Shown piece after piece: positions 1 to 6,005 of a DNA stretch of 6,005 bases. Each line of letters starts with the position of its first letter. The stretch's first letter is position 1. The translations under genes and the position numbers were made by a program. Origin of the DNA: an uncultured Sphingomonadaceae bacterium (lineage in GTDB: Bacteria; Pseudomonadota; Alphaproteobacteria; Sphingomonadales; Sphingomonadaceae); NCBI GenBank assembly GCA_938016505.1, contig CALLWN010000267.1:1-6005 (forward strand), in the 5' to 3' direction. The notes below the pieces were generated by a model. The model searched no databases and was not told where the DNA came from. It saw nothing but the letters and a program-made list of their open reading frames with translations.

Positions 1-363
1 CTCGAAGCCATCCGGATAGTCGGTTGCGTATGTCGCGGCGTCAAACGGCAGGATCGCATCGAGCGCAAACCCGGCCCCGACCGCCGCCTCGGCCACCCAG
101 CGGTCGGCACCATCGGCGAGCGCCGAGACGACGCGCAGCATCGGCGGCTCGGCATCGAACCAGGGCGCGCCCTCGACCGAAAGCGCCGTCGCCGCCTGCC
201 GGACAGCCTCGACCACCTGCTGGATCCGATGGCGGATCGGGGCCTGGTGCTCGTCCGCAATCCGGTCCTTGCGGTGGCCCGTGACGCCCAGGGTCAGCGC
301 GAAGCGCGGACGCGGGGGGCTGTCCCGACCCGCCGGCAACGGCGTTGAAGATGGTTGTGGCAT
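1..363 (-). CDS. SLOG-like Rossmann-fold protein, N-terminal part (gene continues past left edge)
   Basis: Reading the minus strand from the ATG at 363 to 361 gives 121 uninterrupted codons that leave the window at position 1. After a Pro/Ser-rich leader of about 20 residues comes a beta strand and the motif GVTGHRK (residues 26-32). A helix follows (about 40-62), then RVVSALADGADRWVAEA (77-93), and a strand ending in LPF (105-107) before an Asp/Tyr-rich stretch. The order GVTGHR, then S-LA-GAD-VAEAA, then LPF-Y-D is typical of SLOG-superfamily domains, Rossmann-like folds proposed to bind nucleotides or nucleotide-derived signals, often in conflict or signalling systems. The frame is open back to a TGA at 543-541 but has no other ATG, GTG or TTG, so 363 is the only standard start. 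The upstream GGCGG is a weak ribosome site. It lies 122 bp downstream of the tetR-type gene on the same strand. The C-terminal, possibly effector, part is outside the window, so the full function is unknown. Confidence 0.8.
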   Translation of the reverse strand, partial: MPQPSSTPLPAGRDSPPRPRFALTLGVTGHRKDRIADEHQAPIRHRIQQVVEAVRQAATALSVEGAPWFDAEPPMLRVVSALADGADRWVAEAAVGAGFALDAILPFDAATYATDYPDGFE

Positions 364-461
364 CGGACCGCCGGGCCTGCCCGACTGGTCGGACGATTGC
401 AGCGCAAACGCCGCCGATAGCCCGGCATCGCGGGTGTCAGGCGCATCATGCGGGGTGTTGG

Positions 462-480
462 GGGCCGGACGCAGCGGCCC
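462..480 (-). terminator. Weak hairpin just after the TetR-type stop codon
   Basis: GGGCCG at 462-467 and CGGCCC at 475-480 form a perfect 6-bp stem with a 7-nt loop, starting 5 bp beyond the TetR-type stop codon (486-488). No T-run follows on the minus strand, so it is at best an imperfect terminator or attenuator. The remaining intergenic bases (364-461) show no further gene or convincing promoter. Confidence 0.25.
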
Positions 481-485
481 GGCTC

Positions 486-1097
486 CTATACCAGCAGCGC
501 GCGCAGCCCGGTGACGACCGCAGCCTTCGCGGCGGCAACGTCAAGGCCCTGCACGTGCCGGAGATAGAGCCAGCTGTCGATGCTGACCAGAAGCACCATC
601 GCTTCGAGGCGCTCCGGCTCCGGCATCCGGTGGGGGGGGATTCGCGACAGAAACACCTGCCGGCTGAGACGGGCGATGTCGGCGCTGGCCGCCTCGAGCG
701 CGGGCGACCGGCTGTGGTAGAGATCGAGCGCGCGCTTGAAAGGCGCAACCGATTCATAATAATCGGCCCGGCGATCAATCATCTCGGGCAGCAAGTCGGG
801 CCATTCGGAGGAGAACGGCCGTCCGATCAGCGGCTCCGCACGGCTGACGATCGCGCCGGCTATCTCGAGATAGAGCTTGTCCATCTCCTCGAAGTGGCGG
901 AACACGGTTCTGAGCGACAGGTTGGCCTCGTCCGCGACCATCTCCGCCGTCGGCGCCAAATCGCCCGCCTCGACCAGGGAAATCAGCGCCCGGATGATCC
1001 GCGAGCGGCTTGTGGCCGACCGCATCCGTCGGCCATCGGGCCGACCGCCATCGCGCGTGAGCGCGCGACCTGTGCCAAGGGTGCGAAACTCCTCCAT
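486..1097 (-). CDS. TetR/AcrR-family transcriptional regulator
   Basis: This is a 203-aa protein of normal length for TetR/AcrR repressors: dimeric DNA-binding proteins with an N-terminal helix-turn-helix and a C-terminal ligand-binding and dimerisation region. The HTH spans about residues 31-77. It has helix 1 around IIRALISLVEAG, then PTAEMVADEANLSLRTVFRHFEEMDKLY, matching the family pattern (VA-x-A-x-(L/V)-S-x-x-TVFRHF). Residues 80-203 are helical and diverged, as usual for the ligand-binding part, so no ligand can be named. I chose the ATG at 1097-1095 because AAGGTG (1109-1104) lies 6 nt upstream; the open frame extends to an ATG at 1175 but the extra 26 residues are Cys/Arg-rich and unlike TetR proteins. 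The gene is divergent from the HTH gene at 1219 and lies upstream of the SLOG-like gene on the same strand. It could regulate itself and either neighbour; this is inferred from position only. Confidence 0.93.
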   Translation of the reverse strand: MEEFRTLGTGRALTRDGGRPDGRRMRSATSRSRIIRALISLVEAGDLAPTAEMVADEANLSLRTVFRHFEEMDKLYLEIAGAIVSRAEPLIGRPFSSEWPDLLPEMIDRRADYYESVAPFKRALDLYHSRSPALEAASADIARLSRQVFLSRIPPHRMPEPERLEAMVLLVSIDSWLYLRHVQGLDVAAAKAAVVTGLRALLV

Positions 1098-1103
1098 GGC
1101 CTG

Positions 1104-1109
1104 CACCTT
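1104..1109 (-). promoter_or_regulatory. Ribosome binding site fixing the TetR-type start
   Basis: AAGGTG on the minus strand, 6 nt before the ATG at 1097. It decides in favour of this start over the upstream in-frame ATG at 1175. Confidence 0.6.
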
Positions 1110-1175
1110 ATGCGTTCGACCGGAGCACCGACAAGCTGTGTCGTCGCGGCAACTGCCGAAAGGAGGAAGAGGCAA

Positions 1176-1187
1176 GACAAATCTGTC
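1176..1187. promoter_or_regulatory. Dyad GACA-N4-TGTC, candidate operator
   Basis: GACA (1176-1179) and TGTC (1184-1187) form a perfect inverted repeat with a 4-nt centre (AATC), inside the 121-bp region between the divergent TetR-type gene and the HTH gene at 1219. TetR proteins commonly bind short palindromes in such divergent promoters. The assignment rests on position and symmetry only; the arms are short. Confidence 0.3.
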
Positions 1188-1192
1188 CTACA

Positions 1193-1209
1193 ATATCCAT
1201 TATGGTTAT
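1193..1209. promoter_or_regulatory. A+T-rich quasi-palindrome in divergent promoter region
   Basis: ATATCCAT-T-ATGGTTAT is symmetric at 7 of 8 positions around T1201. It lies in a conspicuously A+T-rich island (about 1188-1218) within very GC-rich sequence, as expected for a promoter. TACAAT (1189-1194) could be a plus-strand -10 box for the gene at 1219, but no good -35 precedes it. On the minus strand CATAAT resembles a -10 for the TetR-type gene. This is a second candidate operator; which protein binds it, if any, is unknown. Confidence 0.35.
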
Positions 1210-1222
1210 AAATATCCCATGA
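1202..1222 (+). other. Possible 6-codon leader ORF overlapping the next start
   Basis: ATG at 1202 reads MVINIP and stops at TGA 1220-1222, overlapping the ATG at 1219-1221 in an ATGA arrangement. No Shine-Dalgarno sequence lies close before 1202. An AAAGGAGG at 1159-1166 is over 30 nt away, too far for either start. If transcription begins near 1201 (from TACAAT 1189-1194), translation could be leaderless. It may also be chance in a short A+T-rich stretch. Confidence 0.15.
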
Positions 1223-1872
1223 AGCCAGCGAAGACGGCACGGGCAGCCGCTCCCGCCCGCACCCGAACCCCCGCCACGCCCGCGCCGAGACGGGCGCCGA
1301 AGAGCGACACCGCCCGCAGGGTGCGCCGCCGGGTCCGCGGCAGGGATCCAGCGGCGCCCTGGACCGCGCGCGACCGTGCCGGGTTCATCAGGCGGCTGGC
1401 CGAGGGCCAGCCGGTTGCCGAAGCGGCGAGGGCCATTGGCCGCACCCCGACATCTGCGCTCGCCGAGCGCAACCGGGATCCCGGGTTCGCCGCCAGGTGG
1501 GACTCGGTCGTCGACTGCGCCTTCGAGGTGCTCGAGACCCGCCTGCTCAGCATCGCCATCGGCGGTGTCGGCGAGGAGCAGGCAGAGTTCGCCCGAGCTG
1601 CGCCGTCGCGCGCCCGCGACGAAACCCGGCTGGCCCGCTGGATCCTTGCCAATCTCCGCAATCCGCGGCCGGCACCGTCCGGGACCCCCGCGCCGGCCCG
1701 CGGGCGCGGGTCGCGCGCCGCGCCGGCGGCAATGCCTGGGCCAGCACCGGCTGCCGCGCCGCAAGGTCTTGATCCCGTTGCCGAGCAGGAGCGGATCAAC
1801 CGGCTGATCGACGAGGTCGCGGAGCGGATTGCCGAGGCCGAGGCGCGCATGGCCCAGGCCCCGCTGCACTGA
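1219..1872 (+). CDS. HTH protein resembling phage terminase small subunit, hypothetical
   Basis: A 217-aa protein, strongly basic at its N-terminus. Residues 1-45 are low-complexity Ala/Pro/Arg/Thr. Residues 48-112 form the folded core: a helix (RAGFIRRLAEGQ), a helix-turn-helix (VAEAARAIGRTPTSALAERN), then DPGFAARWDSVVDCAFEVLETRLL. This order, with the 'R-DP-FA--W' step, matches the small-terminase-like (phBC6A51-type) HTH proteins found in phages and as stand-alone genes in sphingomonads. Residues 136-147 (TRLARWILANLR) form another helix, 150-182 are Ala/Pro/Gly/Arg-rich, and 186-213 form an acidic amphipathic helix, possibly a coiled coil. A DNA-binding role is inferred. No large terminase, portal or integrase is adjacent, so a prophage is not supported. 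The ATG at 1219 starts the plausible protein, although no ribosome site sits before it; upstream in-frame sequence lies antisense to the TetR-type gene. Its stop lies inside the shared inverted repeat at 1868-1918. Confidence 0.75.
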   Translation: MKPAKTARAAAPARTRTPATPAPRRAPKSDTARRVRRRVRGRDPAAPWTARDRAGFIRRLAEGQPVAEAARAIGRTPTSALAERNRDPGFAARWDSVVDCAFEVLETRLLSIAIGGVGEEQAEFARAAPSRARDETRLARWILANLRNPRPAPSGTPAPARGRGSRAAPAAMPGPAPAAAPQGLDPVAEQERINRLIDEVAERIAEAEARMAQAPLH

Positions 1873-1918
1873 CCGCCTCACCCGGTGGCGCCGGGGTCGA
1901 CCCCGGGCTGCGGTCAGT
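1868..1918. terminator. Nested inverted repeat, likely bidirectional terminator
   Basis: Outer arms ACTGACCGC (1868-1876) and GCGGTCAGT (1910-1918) are perfect 9-bp complements. Inside lies a perfect 16-bp palindrome CCGGGGTCGACCCCGG (1891-1906), able to form a 6-bp GC stem with a TCGA loop. It sits exactly between the convergent ends of the HTH gene (stop 1870-1872) and prsR (stop complement of 1914-1916), and both TGA codons lie in the outer arms. No T-run follows on either strand, so termination may rely on the strong stem or on Rho. Confidence 0.6.
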
Positions 1919-3305
1919 CGTGGGGTTCGAGCCCCAGCGAGCGCATCATGTCATAGAGGGTGGGCCGGCTGATCCCGAGCGTCTTGGCCGCGTGGCTGAT
2001 GCTCCCGCCCGAGGCAGCGAGCGCCGCCACGATCGCGCGGCGGTCCGAGACGGCGCGGGCCTCGCGCAGCGTGACCGGGCGGGTATCGGCCGATTCGACG
2101 AGATCGAGGTCTTCGGCGGTCACGGTCGGGCCCGAGGCCATGATGATGGCGCGCCGGATCCTGTTTTCGAGCTCGCGGATGTTGCCAGGCCAGCCATGGG
2201 CGTTGATCGCCGCGAGCGCGCCCGGCGAGAGCCTGAGCACGGTTCCACCATTCTCCGCAGCATGCTTGCGCAGGAAATGGTTGGCGAGCAGCACCGGGTC
2301 GCCGCCGCGCTCCCGGAGTGGCGGAATGCTCACCGACACTTCCGCGATCCGGTAGTAAAGGTCCTCGCGGAACTGGCCCTCCGCGATCATCTGCTTCAGG
2401 TTCCGGTGGGTCGCGCAGACGATCCGCACATTGACAGGGATCGACTTGCGCCCGCCGACCCGTTCGATCACGCGCTCCTGGATGAAGCGCAGCAGCTTCA
2501 CCTGAAGCGGCATCGGAATGTCCCCGATCTCGTCAAGGAACAGGGTGCCGCCTTCGGCCAGCTCGATCTTCCCCTCGGTCGTCTTGAACGCACCCGTGAA
2601 GGCGCCACGCTCATAGCCGAACAGCTCGGCCTCGAGCAGATTGTCGGGGATGGCGCCGCAGTTGATCGCGACGAACGGCCCGTCCCGTCGCGGCGAGGCC
2701 TTGTGCAGCCCGCGCGCCAGCACCTCCTTGCCCGTGCCCGACGCGCCGAGCAGCAGCACCGAGACATTGCTCGAGGCAACCCGCTCGATCATGTCGCACA
2801 CCCGGAGCATCTCGGGCGCGCCGGTGACGACCTCGGCGAGCGGCGAGCCGGGCTCGCGGGCCTGGAGCCTGCGGTTCTCGGCCTCCAGCCTTGCGACGTG
2901 GAAGGCTCTCCCCACGATGAAGCCAAGCTCGTCGATATCGACCGGCTTCTGGTAGAAATCGAACGCCCCGAGCGCGATCGCCCGCCGGGCGCTGTCGCGG
3001 GCGCCATGGCCGGAGGCGACGATCACCTTGGTGTGCGGCGCCTTGGCGAGGATCGCCTCGAGCGTCGCGAACCCCTCGCTCACCCCGTCGGGGTCGGGCG
3101 GCAGCCCGAGGTCGAGCGTCACCACGTCGGGCCGGTGCTCGACGAACTGGGCGAGCGCCGTCTCGCGGTCGGAGGCCGCGACGACCCGGTAGGCATCATA
3201 CGCCCATTTGAGCTGCCGTTGCAGACCAAGATCATCCTCGACGACGAGAAGAACCGGCTGTTCCCCGGTCTCGGACTGGTTCAGGATGCTCGCACTTCTT
3301 GGCAT
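1914..3305 (-). CDS. prsR: PrsR: NtrC-type response regulator of the XrtA/PEP-CTERM system
   Basis: A 463-aa sigma-54-dependent activator. The receiver domain (about 17-135) has the acidic cluster E23-D24-D25, phospho-acceptor D65 (VVTLDLGLP), S98 and K120 (YQKP). The AAA+ domain (about 160-395) has Walker A GASGTGKE (187-194), an intact GAFTGA loop (234-239) for contacting sigma-54, Walker [11 protein letters not shown] (253-262) and [11 protein letters not shown] (371-381). A Fis-type HTH occupies about 421-457. Everything needed for phosphorylation-controlled ATP hydrolysis and RpoN open-complex formation is present. The family (close to AtoC/NtrC) sits next to PrsK and is thought to drive PEP-CTERM and exopolysaccharide genes. 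It follows prsK by 11 bp, and its ribosome site AAAGGAA (3317-3311) touches the prsK stop codon, so the two are co-transcribed. The assignment as PrsR, rather than a generic NtrC-like regulator, depends on the adjacent PrsK. Confidence 0.93.
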   Translation of the reverse strand: MPRSASILNQSETGEQPVLLVVEDDLGLQRQLKWAYDAYRVVAASDRETALAQFVEHRPDVVTLDLGLPPDPDGVSEGFATLEAILAKAPHTKVIVASGHGARDSARRAIALGAFDFYQKPVDIDELGFIVGRAFHVARLEAENRRLQAREPGSPLAEVVTGAPEMLRVCDMIERVASSNVSVLLLGASGTGKEVLARGLHKASPRRDGPFVAINCGAIPDNLLEAELFGYERGAFTGAFKTTEGKIELAEGGTLFLDEIGDIPMPLQVKLLRFIQERVIERVGGRKSIPVNVRIVCATHRNLKQMIAEGQFREDLYYRIAEVSVSIPPLRERGGDPVLLANHFLRKHAAENGGTVLRLSPGALAAINAHGWPGNIRELENRIRRAIIMASGPTVTAEDLDLVESADTRPVTLREARAVSDRRAIVAALAASGGSISHAAKTLGISRPTLYDMMRSLGLEPHD

Positions 3306-3316
3306 CCGGTTTCCTT

Positions 3317-5512
3317 TCAGGCCCGCGCCAGCTTCGCACGCACCGCAGCGGCAAGCGGCAGGATGATGGTAAAGCAGCTGCCCTCGCCCGGCCGGCTCGT
3401 CACCTCGATCCGGCCGCCGTGCGCCTTCGCGATTTCCCGGGCCTCATAGGCCCCGATCCCGAACCCCTGCGCCTTGCTCGACCGGAACGGCTGGAACAGC
3501 TCTTCCCTGATGAACCGCTGCGACATCCCGTGGCCGCGATCGGTGACGCTGAGCCTCGCGGTCCGCGGGGTCCGTTCAAGCGCAACCACGATCGGGGCGT
3601 CGGGCGCGCTCGCATCAATGCCATTCTGCACGATGTGGGTCAGCATCGTCTCGAGCCGCTCCGGATCCCCGTCAACCGGGACCTGCGCCTCGATACCGGT
3701 CACCTCGATCGCCGGGTGGGCGCGGCGCAGCGCTGCCACCACCACCGCCACCAGCCTGGACAGATCGACCGGCTCGGTGGCGCCCGGCGCCTCGGCCTGG
3801 TGCGCCCGCCCGCCCGCGAGTGCCCGCCCGGCCTGCTGCTGGCCCATGAGGGCAAGAAGGTCGGTCATCTTCGTCACGCTGGACTGGACCGTTGCAAGCA
3901 GGTCGGCACGAAACTCCGGCTTGTCGATATGCCGCTCGGCATTGCGCGCCACCAGTCCGAGCTGGCTCACGACATTCTTGAGGTCGTGCATCACGAAGGC
4001 GAAGCGGCGGCTGAAATCCTCGAAGCTCTTCGCCTCGTCGAGCGCCATCTGGGTCGCGGCCTCGGCCAGATAGCTCGCCGCCTGCCGGCCGAGCGTGCGC
4101 AGCAGGTCATAGTCTTCCCAGTTGAGGTCATGCACCACCGGGCTGCGCTCGAGGAGCAGGATCGCCGAAAGCCGGCCGCGATGCGGCAACGGCACGGCAA
4201 GCCAGAGCGACCGGTCCGCAAGAAGCCCGGCAGGGTACGACCCCCGCAAGGCGCCGTCCGCCTCCCGCCCGGTGCCCGAAGACCCGCCGCGGATCTGGTC
4301 GAAGTCGACAATCCGGCCGGTCTCGGCCATGAAGGCGACCAGGCCCGACCCTGGCTCGAGAGCGGCGCTCGCAGCCTCCGCATCGAATCCCGGCCAGTTC
4401 CATTGCGCCGTGGCACCGAAGGCGCCGCCCTCTCCGGCCTCGAGGAGCGCACCGCCCGGACTGCTCAGAACCCGGGCAACCGCCTCGATGATGCGCTCGC
4501 GGATCGGCTGGGGCCCTTCGGCACCCGGCGCGCCCGCGTCGAGCTTGTCGAGAAACGCCAGCCACTCGGTGCGATAGTCGTAGCGATAGCGGTAGAAGTT
4601 CCGCGAGATCAGCACCCGCAGCCGGGCCCGCATCGCCGGAGACAGCGCCACCAGCGCCCCGCCGATCAGGGTGATGGCAAGGAACATGACCTGCAGCACG
4701 ACACCCCAGTCGCCGCCGGCCAGCCGCAGGCCATAGGCCAGCAGCGACATGAAGATGAGGTAGATCCCGATCGCCGAGAAGCTGATGGTCGAGAAGGCGG
4801 CGTCGCGGGACAGTGTGAACCGGTTCGAGGATTCGCCACGGAAGGCGAGGAAGATCAGCGGGACTCCAAGCGCATTCACGGCACCGCGGAGCTCGACCAG
4901 CACCTCCGACAGTTCGCCAAGCAGGAACTGGAGGGTGTAGAGATTGAGATCGTAGGCAAAGATCACTCCGATGCCGATCGCGAAGAAGCGGATCGAGGGT
5001 CCGCGCGTGCCGAGCGAGTTGACGTAGATGTTGTGCAGCAGCACGATCCCCGAAATGGCAAGGACGAGCCGTGTGACGACCGCCAGAAGCACCGCCGGCG
5101 ACCCGGCTAGCTCGGGGCCGACGGCCGCGCCGAACGGAAAGACACTGTCGATCACCAGCTGCAACGCCACGGCGAAGCCGAGCCCGGCCGACACCAGGAA
5201 CCCCGACCTGAAGTCGCGGTCCATCCCCCACGGCCGCTGGAGAACGAGCAGCAGCACCAGGATCCAGCCGGCGGTGCGAAGCGTCTCGGCGTGCCCGATC
5301 CCCGGAACGCGCTCGAACCCGAAGGCGAAGCCGAGCGCGACAAGCCCGGCCCAGCCGGCAACGATGCTCGCAGCGCCAGCGACCAGAAGGCTGAAGGTCC
5401 GCTGCCGCGACTGGAGGAGAAGCCACACCGCCAGCACCAGGAACGCGGCGCAGGCAATGAGGTGGCTCACGATGCCGATCGGGCTTTCCGCGCCAGCCAG
5501 TCCGGCAGCCAT
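3317..5512 (-). CDS. prsK: PrsK: membrane histidine kinase of the XrtA/PEP-CTERM system
   Basis: A 731-aa sensor kinase from the chosen start, close to or slightly longer than the PrsK family. Roughly nine hydrophobic segments occupy residues 14-290, forming the membrane sensor. A GAF-like region covers about 310-470, followed by a linker helix. The dimerisation/phosphoacceptor helix carries FVMHDLKNVVSQL with H509, and the PrsK-like continuation NAERHIDKPEF. The ATPase domain has an N box HIVQNGIDAS (N630), G1 DRGHG (658-662), an F box around FQPF, and G2 GFGIG (683-687). It autophosphorylates on His and should pass phosphate to PrsR D65; the signal is unknown. The frame is open to a GTG at 5572, with an ATG at 5563, but I prefer the ATG at 5512: GGAGG lies 8 nt upstream, the extra residues are Gly/Arg-rich, and a sigma-54-like promoter covers the earlier starts. 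It is the first gene of the prsK-prsR operon. Confidence 0.92.
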   Translation of the reverse strand: MAAGLAGAESPIGIVSHLIACAAFLVLAVWLLLQSRQRTFSLLVAGAASIVAGWAGLVALGFAFGFERVPGIGHAETLRTAGWILVLLLVLQRPWGMDRDFRSGFLVSAGLGFAVALQLVIDSVFPFGAAVGPELAGSPAVLLAVVTRLVLAISGIVLLHNIYVNSLGTRGPSIRFFAIGIGVIFAYDLNLYTLQFLLGELSEVLVELRGAVNALGVPLIFLAFRGESSNRFTLSRDAAFSTISFSAIGIYLIFMSLLAYGLRLAGGDWGVVLQVMFLAITLIGGALVALSPAMRARLRVLISRNFYRYRYDYRTEWLAFLDKLDAGAPGAEGPQPIRERIIEAVARVLSSPGGALLEAGEGGAFGATAQWNWPGFDAEAASAALEPGSGLVAFMAETGRIVDFDQIRGGSSGTGREADGALRGSYPAGLLADRSLWLAVPLPHRGRLSAILLLERSPVVHDLNWEDYDLLRTLGRQAASYLAEAATQMALDEAKSFEDFSRRFAFVMHDLKNVVSQLGLVARNAERHIDKPEFRADLLATVQSSVTKMTDLLALMGQQQAGRALAGGRAHQAEAPGATEPVDLSRLVAVVVAALRRAHPAIEVTGIEAQVPVDGDPERLETMLTHIVQNGIDASAPDAPIVVALERTPRTARLSVTDRGHGMSQRFIREELFQPFRSSKAQGFGIGAYEAREIAKAHGGRIEVTSRPGEGSCFTIILPLAAAVRAKLARA

Positions 5513-5520
5513 GCCCTCGC

Positions 5521-5525
5521 CCTCC
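5521..5525 (-). promoter_or_regulatory. Ribosome binding site fixing the prsK start
   Basis: GGAGG on the minus strand with an 8-nt spacer to the ATG at 5512. A second purine run (GAGGG) lies closer to the ATG. The upstream GTG (5572) and ATG (5563) have no comparably placed site. Confidence 0.6.
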
Positions 5526-5556
5526 CCGCGTCCCGGTTTGCCGTTGACCCGCCGCG

Positions 5557-5571
5557 GCACCATCCCTGCCA
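5557..5571 (-). promoter_or_regulatory. Sigma-54-like -24/-12 promoter for prsK-prsR
   Basis: The minus strand reads TGGCAGGGATGGTGC. The GG (5570-5569) and GC (5558-5557) doublets have the required 10-bp separation; TGGCA matches the -24 consensus fully and GTGC matches three of four in TTGC. Transcription would start near 5546, leaving a leader of about 34 nt before the ATG at 5512. PrsR is itself a sigma-54 activator, so autoregulation is plausible but inferred. Confidence 0.5.
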
Positions 5572-5624
5572 CGGGCCGACCTCCGCCCGCGATGAACGTC
5601 CGCCGGCTCGATCACGGCAAGCGC

Positions 5625-5641
5625 TGTAACATTTTTTTACA
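5625..5641. promoter_or_regulatory. TGTAA-N7-TTACA palindrome, candidate PrsR binding site
   Basis: A perfect 5-bp inverted repeat around a T-rich 7-bp centre (CATTTTT), the most A/T-rich spot in the 180-bp divergent region 5513-5692. Its centre is about 85 bp upstream of the expected start site of the sigma-54-like prsK promoter, a usual distance for an enhancer-type site. It also lies about 50 bp before the plus-strand gene at 5693. It may be the 'PEP-CTERM box' type of site for which the PrsR family is named, but I could not compare it with a reference motif. Confidence 0.45.
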
Positions 5642-5692
5642 CCCCGTGGCAAATTCTCCGACGGTTAACGCGACCAGGTGAAGAGGCAGGGC

Positions 5693-6005
<313 letters not shown>

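Noticed and set aside
24..514. Short plus-strand frames of 86 and 81 codons at the left edge
   Set aside because: They are low-complexity Arg/Pro/Ala translations antisense to the SLOG-like gene, which has clear motifs.
1098..1175. Upstream ATG at 1175 as start of the TetR-type gene
   Set aside because: It would add 26 Cys/Arg-containing residues not typical of the family and cover much of the divergent promoter region; AAGGTG sits correctly before the ATG at 1097.
345..1211. 288-codon plus-strand frame across the TetR-type gene
   Set aside because: It is antisense to a well-formed TetR protein and has no recognisable motif.
1219..1872. Prophage or mobile element around the terminase-like gene
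   Set aside because: No integrase, large terminase, portal, attachment repeats or base-composition change was seen on either side.
1108..1881. 257-codon minus-strand frame opposite the HTH gene at 1219
   Set aside because: Its Gly/Arg/Pro-rich translation shows no fold, whereas the plus strand carries the coherent HTH core; it also runs through the divergent promoter region.
1920..3449. 509-codon open frame on the plus strand antisense to prsR
   Set aside because: It mirrors prsR, is full of Arg/His/Asp/Gly-rich composition with no recognisable domain, and arises from GC-rich codon bias. The minus strand encodes a complete response regulator with every expected motif.
3299..5110. 603-codon open frame on the plus strand antisense to prsK
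   Set aside because: It is an Arg/His/Glu-rich composition typical of antisense frames in high-GC genes, with no domain, and it overlaps a clearly functional kinase.
5513..5572. GTG at 5572 or ATG at 5563 as start of prsK
   Set aside because: The added residues are Gly/Arg/Lys-rich before the first membrane segment, there is no well-placed ribosome site, and the sigma-54-like element would lie on top of these starts.
5647..5662. Plus-strand sigma-54 promoter TGGCA-N-CCGA before the 58-aa gene
   Set aside because: The -24 half is good, but the -12 half lacks the GC doublet at the required spacing, so it is not listed as a promoter.

Overview
The window is a GC-rich stretch (clearly above 60% G+C by eye) of an alphaproteobacterium, most probably from the Sphingomonadales. 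The best evidence is a PrsK/PrsR two-component pair, the regulators that accompany XrtA exosortase/PEP-CTERM protein-sorting loci, here in a version resembling those of sphingomonads. The 58-aa Arg/Ala-rich protein and the terminase-small-subunit-like HTH protein are also of types I associate with sphingomonads. The genus cannot be fixed from the sequence alone.

Layout, left to right. (1) Positions 1-363, minus strand: the first 121 codons of a gene that runs off the left edge. Its GVTGHR motif and following GAD...LPF pattern mark it as a SLOG-type (Rossmann-like, nucleotide-binding) protein. (2) Positions 486-1097, minus strand: a TetR/AcrR-family repressor, co-oriented with and upstream of the SLOG gene. 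(3) Positions 1098-1218: a divergent intergenic region with an A+T-rich island and two dyad symmetries. (4) Positions 1219-1872, plus strand: a 217-aa protein with a small-terminase-like helix-turn-helix core between low-complexity Ala/Pro/Arg tails. (5) Positions 1868-1918: a nested inverted repeat, probably a shared bidirectional terminator, that includes both converging stop codons. (6) Positions 1914-5512, minus strand: prsK followed 11 bp later by prsR, a two-gene operon. (7) Positions 5513-5692: the regulatory region upstream of prsK. It holds a sigma-54-like -24/-12 element facing prsK and, further upstream, a TGTAA-N7-TTACA palindrome. (8) Positions 5693-6005, plus strand: the 58-aa gene, coupled by an ATGA overlap to the start of a GMC-family FAD oxidoreductase that leaves the right edge.

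How it works together: PrsK is a membrane-anchored sensor histidine kinase with a multi-pass N-terminal region and a GAF-like region. It is expected to phosphorylate PrsR, an NtrC-type activator with receiver, AAA+ (GAFTGA) and Fis HTH domains. PrsR would in turn drive RpoN-dependent promoters of exopolysaccharide and PEP-CTERM genes, which lie outside this window. The sigma-54-like promoter and upstream palindrome before prsK suggest that the pair may regulate itself. No link between the two-component system and the SLOG/TetR pair is visible. No tRNA, rRNA, CRISPR array, insertion sequence or integrase was recognised.
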